Below are positions 1 to 8,031 of a stretch of DNA of 21,810 nucleotides, piece after piece. The stretch's first letter is position 1; each line of letters begins with the position of its first letter. The DNA lies in assembly GCA_000444245.1 (NCBI GenBank), contig ATSW01116528.1:1-21810 (forward strand), read 5' to 3'. The position numbers and the translations under genes are program-made. Source of the stretch: Botryllus schlosseri (Eukaryota > Chordata > Ascidiacea > Stolidobranchia > Styelidae). The notes beneath the pieces were generated by a model. The model was not told the DNA's origin, did no database searches, and was given only the letters and a program-made list of their open reading frames with translations.

Positions 1-448
1 GTTCTGGCACACTTCTTGGAGTCGCATGTTACATGGCCTAAAACTTTATATGTCTTCGTGCGTCGTGGCGCGGTAATTGCCAACGCCGATATGCCCACTT
101 CTATAAATCTTGTGTATTTTATCTTGGTGGAAATGTACCCAATAATTAAGGTACTTGGAAACCTGAAATCGCGCGCAGCGCGAAAGATTATTGAAAAAGT
201 TGCATAAAATTTCATAAAATACTCTATAATTTAAGCTAATTCACTAAATACTTTTGGGCCCCCTTAAAGCTCGCTCCCCTCAATTTCCTGCAATCCTAAT
301 TGAAAACTCCAGACTCCAAGCCAAGCAAGAGTATTTTATAAATATAATTTTTTTTTCATAAATCGATTTCTCAATATTTTTGTGGGGGCCGCAAGAAGGC
401 TAGCTGGGGGCCGCATGCGGCCCCCAGGGCCGCGGTTGGGAATCACTG
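1..448. mobile_element. Right end of a hAT-like DNA transposon (left end not seen)
   Basis: The stretch ends at 448 with GGTTGGGAATCACTG. Read inward on the other strand this is CAGTGATTCCCAACC, a typical hAT terminal inverted repeat. The next eight bases (449-456, ATCTAGTG) would be the target duplication. No matching left terminus or second ATCTAGTG lies in 1-440, so the element either begins before the window or has lost its left end. The start at 1 is therefore only the window edge. Just inside the terminus, 404-427 is a perfect 24-bp GC-rich palindrome centred on GCATGC. The element lies in a TRMT5 intron, about 20 bases past the splice donor of the last visible exon. No transposase was recognised, so it is probably non-autonomous. 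Confidence 0.55.
404..427. repeat. Perfect 24-bp GC palindrome inside the hAT-like end
   Basis: Positions 404-427 read identically on both strands (CTGGGGGCC, GCATGC, GGCCCCCAG). The surrounding DNA is AT-rich, so this is a strong hairpin-forming block. GC-rich subterminal hairpins are common in hAT-type non-autonomous elements. Confidence 0.8.
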
Positions 449-477
449 ATCTAGTGGCATCTTATTCTTATACTTAC

Positions 478-3400
478 GTATCTTATCCTCTGCAGCGGAA
501 AACGTATAGCAAAATATGTTAATATCAGGCATTTCGTTGTCCTCTCGATTCGTTCTGAAAAAAGATTCCAAACAGGATTAGCTGATGGATAAACTGTAAA
601 TGCACAAGAAACTACAATGAACTGATACCAAGCGTGCACTCATTTCTTAATTAACCAATTTCAAAACATCACAATATTGCAATGTGATGAAATGAGGTCA
701 GATCAGTTTATTGTTAATAATTTTCCTTTCAAAACACCTTTCAAGATTGCGGTACGGACTAGTTAAATCTACTGATCAAACATATACATACATTTGCAGT
801 GCGATTTGTAAACATGTACATAAGTCGTCTACAAGGCGTCAAAAGCGTTGTCAGAGATTTGAACATAGTGAGTTAGCTTCCAGACCTCCAGAATCCTGTT
901 CAAAAATTACATTCTGCACAAACTTACATTTCTGTCGATAGAAGGCCTGGAAAAGCATCCAAAAAATCCACAGCGTGTCCCGGCAAATTCATAATCACAA
1001 ATATTTTCGATTCCTTCGGAGCCGTCCTATGAAAGTAATGATCGCGTAAAATCACAGTGACGATTTGCAAAGAAAACAGTATCGCACCTAACAAATTTAC
1101 TCAATTCGCTCTCAATGAATTCCCTGCCATCAAGGTTGAATGCGTTGAGTTGAGTTTTGTTCAATTTGGCGTTATGACAAAGCCACTTGTACGATTCGCT
1201 ATTCAAGTCATTGGCGTAAACCTGACAGCCTGTGGAAGTCAAGGAAAAAACGAAATTGCAATGAAAGCTTGGTTCATAATTAAATTCATTATACCTTTCT
1301 TTGCTAACGGTATCGAAAAGGGTCCGACACCGGCAAAAACATCAAAAACTATAGAACCCTTTGTTATTAGATCAATAATACGCATGTGTTCAGTTTCCAG
1401 TCTTGAATTCCAAAAAACCTGTAAATAAAACCTTCTGATTTTAAAGATATTAATGAATCACATTGACTTACCTTAGAATAGTCAAATTGAAATCTGCGAC
1501 CGTGCTCTATTACAGTGGTTATAAAATCCTCTTCACCCGCAATGACATCCATTTTGAAATTTCTGTAAGTGTTGTCGATAGTGCACGCCTTGTCTACCAC
1601 AGTTCTTGCTGTCTTTTGTGTGTCCAAGATTACCTGTACATACATTTAGCATGTTAAATCCGCAGTGATGTGGGAACCGCGCAATATGATATTAGTATAA
1701 TGGAATATGAGGCTTCCAACGTTGTCACTGGTCATTAATTTTGAGAATTTGTCCTCTAATTTATGCCATGTTCATGGGATAAAGTCAATAAAATTAGGTT
1801 TACTGGTCACATTTATCAACATGTGAAGAAAATATTTTTCATGTGAACCTGTACCAAGAATTAAGAGGAACAGCATGCATGTTTTCAAATTATGGAATCT
1901 ACTGTCTGTACACAACTGGAAATATCAGTAGACAACAAAATAGCAAACAACACTTCAGCATGTGACAGTGGGCCATGGCGACGCGCGAGGAAACATGAGC
2001 ATAAGGCCATATGAGCATGGAGGATAGTTGAGCAGGGGGACAGACGAGAATGCGACACTTGAGCACGTGGATAAGGGTTAAGTTCATACAGATACATGCT
2101 CAAGTGCCCCCATGCTCAAGTTCGCCCTGAGCACACGTCACAATGTTCATGTGTCCGTAACTTAAATTGTCTCATGCTCAACTGTCGTTTTTCATTGTGT
2201 CGCATGCTTGGATATAGGCAACCAAAATTCACATGTCTATTCAAACTGATTTAATAATGTCATAAAATATTATGAACATCAACTTGATACGAACATGATG
2301 GACAATGGACATCTTTGACAACCTTCAACATAGGGGATCAGAGAGGTCTGCCAATTGCCAGTTAAAGGGGCACTGCACTCTAGAAATGATGTGGTCTCAA
2401 ATTGAAGGACAAAACGAAAGAAAAATTTTGGCCGCAGCCGTTTTCTTCAGAACGCCACCGTAATGGAGCTGTAATGTATTGAAATTTCCACAGATGTATC
2501 ACGCTCCAGCAGTCACGCAGAGATCAAACTTTATATAGTTGTCAGCCGATGTTATGAAGGAAATAGAATACACTAGGCCCGATTTTGACATAAATCTCCT
2601 GACTGGACATCTTCCGTTGAACGCGTTATCTAAACCACCTTGGCATGTACGACATGTTTCCTTCATAACATCGGCTGACAACTATATAAAGTTCGATCTC
2701 TGCGTGACTGCTGGAGCGTGATGCATCTGTGGAAATTTCAATACATTACAGCTCCATTACGGTGGCGTTCTGAAGAAAACGGCTGCGACCAAAATTTTTC
2801 TTTCGTTTTGTCGTTCAATTTGAGACCACATCATTTTTAGAGTGCAGTGCCCCTTTAATTCATAGACGCCAATGGTTTGACAGCATATATACTATGCATA
2901 GAAAAGAAGGCTACATCCATCACCCAAAACGTAGTAATGGTTCATTATCAGATCATCATTCAATTTCTGCAACCATACACTGGTACTGGTAGCAAAGGTA
3001 CAACACAGGAAACATCAAGAGTTCTAATGCTCACTTGGCCGATGACACGCTTGAAGGGCTTCTGTTCTTCCAAAAGATTGACATGAACGATGTGACCGAC
3101 TCTCTCAAAGCCCGAATTCGGGGTGACACCGTTCGGCATGATTGCAGCGAGAATTTCAAAGTGCTTGTAATGTTCATACCTGGACAAGATAGAGATCTAC
3201 AATCAATGGGAGCGAGGCGCCGTTACATTACAAAATCGATCGTTCTCGAGTCAAGATTGAGTCCAATTTTACTTTTCAGATTTGGATACATTTGTCGCAA
3301 TTACATTTTCGGTTTAACTTGATTTGTAAGGTTCACCAGTGCACAAGATTTGCTTAGATATTTACAGACCAAGCTAAAAGGATTGAGAAGTGGAGAAGTA

Positions 3401-5817
3401 GTCATAAAATCCCCACTTGAGTTGGTCTAGGATACTTGCTTTCCTGCATGCTATATATAGGTCAGATGGACATGCAAGATAGTGTATAAGTCAAGTCACA
3501 AAAAATTCTAACGGTGTGAGTGATTGTACGTCCGAGAGGTGCTCTGCAGATCAGATTATATAAGTCAAGTTTGACTCGACCCAAAAAGTCATTTCACACT
3601 TCAAGAGGTTGTGTCAGAGTGAACTCATTCAATATAATGATACTCGGATCATATCACCACCGTACTAACCTAATATCCATCGTGATTTCATGTAATTTTT
3701 GTTCGACATTGAGTTCCTTCAATTCCTCCATTTTCAGATGATCGACCTTTTCCAAATCAAATTCCGGAACCATAGCCACATATCGCTTGTCTTCCGGCGA
3801 CGGCGTGGTTGACGCATATCTTGAGGTTAGGCGATCTTTCTTGAATAACTTGCAAAATCGCTGTAAAGATCGACTTGGTACCAGCATCGCAGGTAGCTTG
3901 ATACTTTTTGTGAATGCGTCTCTGCAAAGGGATGGTTACTTCAAAAATCACAAACAAAAAAATGTGCAAGTCTATTGAATTGCCTCAATCGTACATTCAT
4001 TTTAAGGAGTGGATGCCAATGTATTTTAGGTGAATCCGCAACCAGTTATAAGCTGACACCGACAGCCAATGATCAGCAAAAAAACATTCACTCACTGCTT
4101 ACAGTTGGTACACCAAACAAAATCCCGATCAACGTGATACTTGAGAAAAATCCTGTTATGACACCAGAGTTGCCCTTTTATGAAAGACCTCTTTACTCTT
4201 ACAAAATTGCACCCAAGCTGATGATTTATACTCAGGAACATTATATGGTCTCAAGTCAGCCAACTCCAAATAGACTTGACAGCAATTACTAGGAGGTGAT
4301 CTAAGTAGTTTAGGCTTACCATATTTTGGAAATCTAAAAAGAGGACACTTTTTTAGAAATTTGAGACTTGCAAAACCTGAGAAGAATTCTCAAAAACCAG
4401 TGAATTTTTCCCACTTTGTGATCGGTTGACTAAAAAAAAGGTCATCTTTTCCGCTCAGAGCTCAAAATACCGTTGTTCTTCCCGCATTGCTAGATGGATG
4501 ACTAGAAAAAAGCTAAAATAACCGTTTTTCACTCCGAAATACCCGCCGGTGCGTCAGTTCTGTGCTAATTTACGCCATATCACTCGCAATTTGCTCTAAA
4601 TCTGACATAAATTTTCATAAAAGAGGACAAAATCTCAAAAAAGAGGACAAAAGGGCGTCCTCCGAGGACACTTTCAAGAAAGTCAAAAAAGAGGACAAAT
4701 CCTCTTAAGAGGACTATGGTATGGTAACCCGAAAGTAGTTACCATTGATACTCAAGTAGTGGTAAGGTAGATGTACCAGTAATAGTAGCGTACAAGTAAC
4801 GATTTACAAGTAAAAGTATTTTAAGCCTAGATTCGCCTAAAGCAAAAATTATCTAGTAGTCCAAAATCAACACCACTTGAGTAACGCATGAAAGCAAAAC
4901 GTACTTTCTACTTCAAAGAAGTCGAAGTACTGATAACCGCTGCAGTTACCAACAAATGATCTCCGAGTTTCCACAATTTACATATATATATTATGTTTAA
5001 ACGGAAATCCCGTATATTAGGGTTACCATATTTTGTGAATCTGAAGAGTAGCCTACACTTTTGCAAAATTTTCAGACTTACAATACTGGAGTAAAATCCG
5101 GAAAAATTAGTAAATTTTTTCCGAAAAACAACGTCAACTTTCTGGCTCAAATCCCGAACTACCTGCCGGAACGTTACTTGAGTACTGATTTTCTATATCT
5201 CAATCGAATTTCAAAATACATTCAACCAAAATTTTCAAAAAAGAGGGAAAAATGTCAAAAAGGAGGGCATTTGGACGTCCTCCGAGGACATTTTCAAAAA
5301 AGAGGACTAATCCTCTCAAGAGGATGTATGGCAACTCTACCATATATATCATTCACAAACATGTTATGGTTGTTGGGAGCAGGAGTGAATCACAAAGAAG
5401 TCGTTCTCTTCATTGGGCAGTTTGGTGAGTGTTGTTTGGTGCTAATTTCAACTGGAGCTGTTAGACTTGATATAGATTGAACCATACTGACGCTAATAAC
5501 TCATGTTGAGGATATATCAACGTATTATTGTGCCCAACTATGTGTGCCTTTCAAAAAAAATTAGCATATCCTGCTAGATACGGCAAGCGATGTAGAAATA
5601 TTTAAAAAAGATATAGTTTGCCATCTAAGCCAATACAATCTCTTGTTAAGAATACAAACTAGCACCTATCCAGCACTTTCATTCCCCGCACTGCCTCAGG
5701 AGGCTTGAAGACGTCTTCGTTCCTCTTCACCACGACAGCATTCTCCAAGCCAGCCATTTTCAAACAACTCACAAACTGCTTTCTAAGAAGCCCAAGTTTA
5801 TGAAATAAATTCCTCAT
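478..5817 (-). CDS. TRMT5: tRNA (guanine37-N1)-methyltransferase, 8 exons, 3' end outside window
   Basis: Trm5 uses S-adenosylmethionine to methylate N1 of G37 next to the tRNA anticodon, which prevents frameshifting; in animals it acts in mitochondria and nucleus. Exons in transcript order: 5666-5817, 3670-3921, 3035-3179, 1472-1633, 1295-1418, 1088-1229, 928-1026, 478-554. All junctions are GT-AG and in phase, giving 384 codons plus one base. The N-terminus [15 protein letters not shown] is basic, amphipathic and free of acidic residues, like a mitochondrial presequence. Family landmarks are [15 protein letters not shown] (37-51), the SAM motif DVFAGVGPF (263-271), YANDLN (283-288) and the catalytic-region MNLP (338-341). 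The last exon ends in [11 protein letters not shown], so the final part (usually including a VRxVAP-type motif) must lie left of 478. Human TRMT5 is about 509 aa. The ATG at 5817 is the first in frame, although the frame stays open 33 codons further upstream. The introns hold several transposons. Confidence 0.93.
1960..2215. repeat. Degenerate TGAGCATG / CATGCTCAA motif cluster
   Basis: Inside TRMT5 intron 3 the words GAGCAT, TTGAGCA and their complement TGCTCAA recur many times (for example near 1995, 2010, 2058, 2096, 2110 and 2172). The cluster ends with CTGTCGTTTTTCATTGTG near 2182. A similar string, CTGCGGTTTTTCAATGTG, occurs at about 7731-7748, between RPA1 and NUP37. This looks like an old dispersed repeat or a decayed minisatellite. 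I could not define termini. Confidence 0.3.
2362..2858. mobile_element. TTAA-flanked foldback transposon with 202-bp arms
   Basis: Positions 2362-2563 and 2657-2858 are inverted copies, 202 bases each, differing at 5 positions by my alignment (97.5% identity), around a 93-base spacer (2564-2656). Both outer edges read TTAAAGGGGCACTGCACTC, so TTAA is the likely 4-bp target duplication, as in Kolobok and piggyBac elements. PIF/Harbinger (3-bp TTA/TAA target) cannot be excluded. The two 60-codon mirror-image reading frames starting MSADVMKE are a by-product of the palindrome, not genes. No transposase is present, so it is a MITE or foldback element. It lies in TRMT5 intron 3. The high arm identity suggests recent insertion or arm-to-arm gene conversion. 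Confidence 0.85.
4290..4942. mobile_element. Old hAT-like MITE, CAGAGGTGGTC family, split by a younger MITE
   Basis: After removing the insertion at 4311-4732 and one duplicated AAGTAGTT, the left part reads AGGAGGTGATCTAAGTAG, then ACCATTGATACTCAAGTAG. This matches the left end of the family copy at 16607. The right end, TACTGATAACCGCTG, is the inverted counterpart of CAGCGGTTATCAGTA. Flanks GCAATTAC (4282-4289) and GCAGTTAC (4942-4949) agree at 7 of 8 bases, with a one-base ambiguity in the exact edge. It lies in TRMT5 intron 1 and is the most decayed member of the family here. Confidence 0.6.
4311..4732. mobile_element. hAT-like MITE, TAGGGTTACCATA family, copy A (422 bp)
   Basis: The left end is TAGGCTTACCATATTTTG; the right end, read inward, is TCGGGTTACCATA. 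The flanks are identical 8-bp duplications AAGTAGTT at 4303-4310 and 4733-4740, the size made by hAT transposases. The interior carries repeated AAAAAAGAGGACA blocks and the string CGTCCTCCGAGGACA, shared with copy B at 5018. There is no coding capacity. It is inserted into the older element 4290-4942. Confidence 0.8.
5018..5339. mobile_element. hAT-like MITE, TAGGGTTACCATA family, copy B (322 bp)
   Basis: The left end is TAGGGTTACCATATTTTG and the right end is TATGGCAACTCTA, the inverted terminus with two changes. The flanking 8-mers CCGTATAT (5010-5017) and CCATATAT (5340-5347) agree at 7 of 8 positions. It has the same interior hallmarks as copy A: CGTCCTCCGAGGACA near 5276-5290, AAAAAAGAGGAC, and TCCTCTCAAGAGGA next to the right end. 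It lies in the same orientation in the same intron (TRMT5 intron 1), about 285 bp from copy A. Confidence 0.78.
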
Positions 5818-5997
5818 ATTCAAAACAATAATCGAACCCCCTTTCAAGAAATCGTCAAAGGCGGTATGATAACATGAACTTCGTAGCGTCGGTTCAACAA
5901 AAAACAGAGCGTTAATTCAATACGAAATAATATGGTGACGGCGAATAAAAACAAATAGGCAATTGCACAGTATTTTTGACACACGTGCAGCACAATA
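5818..5997 (-). other. 180-bp spacer between NUP37 stop and TRMT5 start
   Basis: This short spacer must hold the NUP37 3' UTR, any TRMT5 promoter and the TRMT5 5' UTR. On the transcribed strand I find neither AATAAA nor ATTAAA. The TRMT5 reading frame is open from a TGA at 5919-5917 down to the ATG at 5817 but contains no other ATG. Such spacing is compatible with a shared transcript or with overlapping UTRs. Confidence 0.5.
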
Positions 5998-7005
5998 TCA
6001 AAACTGAGTTAGAACAGTAACATCATAAAAATGAACAGCCTGATTTCCGGCGACGGCGCAAATAGGCAGAGTCCGGTGCCAAGAGGCACACACGCTCGTG
6101 TCGTGCATTTTATACAATATAGGTTGCCGATGTCCCAAGTGATAGATCTTGACCGCGTTTTTCGGACCACCCAACGTCAGAAACACGTCTTCGTGATGTT
6201 CCGACCACAACATTTTCCCGCAAACGCCATTGTGAGATTGCTGCGATTCCAGAGGATATGATGACTTTGTAATATCCCACAAATACCAGTCCATATCGGC
6301 ACTGGCGCCGACTTTGCTCTGGTTCAACCAGCACCAATCGGCAGACGTCAAACATTGCTTTTTACAATCGACCGACAACACCGCTTGCTTAGATGCAAAG
6401 TCATAGAACCTGATACGTCCGCCAGATTCAGCGACCATAAATTTACCAGGCTGGGACGGATGCCAACACACACTAACGCCCGGGTACTGTAACGGAAAAC
6501 TGCAGCACATTTCGCCAGATTCGACTTCCCACACTTTACAAGTCATATCATCGCTGACGGTGGCCAATTCTTGACCCTCCACCGGTTCAAAAGCGAGATC
6601 ATTGACACAGTCCTTGTGGGCGTTAATGGAGCTCTCTTCCGTCTCCGAATTTTCCTTCACGTCCGCGGTATAAATGTTCACAACGCCGCCTTTTGTCCCG
6701 GCGCCCATAACTACACTCCTCGGCAAGTGTTTCATGTTAGATGTCGGCGACCACGCGATGCAATTGATGTCTGACACATCCACATTTAGCACCATCGAAT
6801 ATTCCTGAAGTAAACCCTCTTCTAAGGTACGGTAGTCTTGTTCCGCATTCGATTCGGGCAAGTTAAATTTGCACAGCCCAACACAAAGTCTGTTTCGGCT
6901 TGCAATCGCCACAAGATTCTCCGCATTTTCAAACGGACAAAACGCTATCGCCTCGATGAAACTGGGCGCCGCCACTTTACAACCGTTTGCTTTCCCGCTA
7001 GCCAT
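5998..7005 (-). CDS. NUP37: Nucleoporin Nup37, WD-repeat subunit of the Y-complex
   Basis: Nup37 is a seven-bladed WD-repeat protein of the Nup107-160 (Y) complex, the scaffold of the nuclear pore, where it binds Nup160. The single exon encodes 335 aa (human about 326). Nup37 signatures include FIEAIAFCPFENAENL (16-31), INCIAWSP (80-87), the best WD repeat HKDCVNDLAFEP...SDDMTCKVWE (130-160), YPGVSVCWHP (174-183), RIRFYD (197-202), WYLWDITKSSYP (240-251) and the C-terminal YHLGHRQPIL (288-297) and SWHRTLPIC (308-316). The frame is open upstream to 7146, but MASGK at 7005 is chosen because homology starts just after it. A pyrimidine-rich stretch followed by CAG lies 5 bases before this ATG, so the upstream codons are probably removed by splicing. 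It is intronless although TRMT5 beside it is heavily split. Confidence 0.95.
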   Translation of the reverse strand: MASGKANGCKVAAPSFIEAIAFCPFENAENLVAIASRNRLCVGLCKFNLPESNAEQDYRTLEEGLLQEYSMVLNVDVSDINCIAWSPTSNMKHLPRSVVMGAGTKGGVVNIYTADVKENSETEESSINAHKDCVNDLAFEPVEGQELATVSDDMTCKVWEVESGEMCCSFPLQYPGVSVCWHPSQPGKFMVAESGGRIRFYDFASKQAVLSVDCKKQCLTSADWCWLNQSKVGASADMDWYLWDITKSSYPLESQQSHNGVCGKMLWSEHHEDVFLTLGGPKNAVKIYHLGHRQPILYKMHDTSVCASWHRTLPICAVAGNQAVHFYDVTVLTQF

Positions 7006-8031
7006 AACGACTGCAAGATTGGAACAAGGACTAGTTAATCCTGAATCAACAAACAGAAAAAAACAATAAATACAGGTGCACAATAGAACAAAGTCAAGGC
7101 TGCGTAAATCAGGCGAAGATCGCGAAAAATCAGGAACATATTTCAACAGGACCTGATAATTTCACTGACAACATCCAATTTCACCAATTGTGCCTAGAAG
7201 TACAAAAAGTGCCAGTGACTGTATTTCATCGTGGCAATAGAGAATTACTAAATGAGTATGTAAGCATATACAGGATCGTTCGTGGACATTTATGAGCATG
7301 CTACAGAATAGCATGTGGGGTTAAATTTCGCATTAGGGTTGTTAGGTTTAGGTTTGGTTATATGTAAGGGCTAATTTCAGAGTTAGTGTTGGGGTTAGAG
7401 AGTCAGTTTTGCGGCCAGAGTTACTTTTCATTGTGCGGGATACTCAAATGTCGGTCAAGAAGGGCCAAATTAGAGATATTATCAATGATCATTTTCTTTC
7501 GATACTGAATCGCATGTAACACCGCATCCTAAATACGTAGGACAGAGCAACACACGCAATTGGAAATGATATTTCTGGAAAGTTGCAATTCGAGATAAAT
7601 CGGTAACATTCTGACAAAGGGCAATGAAACAAGTATGATTGGACATTGGATTATTTTCTCTATGGAGGGGTTGGGTTTAGGGTTAGCTTGGGGGATTTTC
7701 AGATCACATGCTAAAGCGTCGCATGCAAAACTGCGGTTTTTCAATGTGCTGCTTACTCATATGTCGGGAAACCATACGAGACACGACTTGGCAAATTTGA
7801 TGAAACTCGAACACACAACCGTGACCTCACACTAAGCCATGTTGGCATGAAACAAATGTACAATATAATGAAATAGAGAGCAAATAAAGCATGCTACGTC
7901 AATTCCCATGGCAGAAAATTTACCCCGGGCCTTTATCGTGCAGTGAGATTGAAAGGAAAATTATGATAATATTCTTAGGAAGAAAATTCACAATTCCACA
8001 ATCCTTTTTCGTGAATCTCACTGACGTCGAA
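7006..8031. other. Intergenic region between RPA1 and NUP37, with TTAGGG-like tracts
   Basis: No gene is seen in about 1 kb. It must hold the RPA1 3' UTR and the NUP37 promoter. Two stretches, about 7318-7412 and 7664-7692, are rich in GGGTTAG, TTAGGG and GGTTTAG words on the plus strand, like decayed telomere-type repeats. Each is followed by a related string (TTTTCATTGTGCGGGATACTCA near 7425; TTTTTCAATGTGCTGCTTACTCA near 7738). This suggests two copies of one old dispersed repeat rather than telomeric DNA. Element ends could not be found. Confidence 0.45.

Noticed and set aside
1-37. Possible next TRMT5 exon on the minus strand after TTTTAG at 43-38 (reading HVTCDSKKCAR)
   Set aside because: Acceptor and phase fit, but the residues do not resemble the expected TRMT5 C-terminal motif and the exon would run off the window.
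16-207. 63-codon plus-strand frame near the hAT-like end, considered as a transposase remnant
   Set aside because: No ATG start and no hAT catalytic or dimerisation motif is recognisable; the length is expected by chance.
2499-2721. Two overlapping 60-codon frames on opposite strands, both starting MSADVMKE
   Set aside because: They are the same palindrome arm read twice, with no homology and no spliced context; they follow from the inverted repeat.
7318-7692. True interstitial telomere
   Set aside because: The TTAGGG-like units are degenerate and scattered and share flanking non-telomeric sequence, more like a dispersed repeat.
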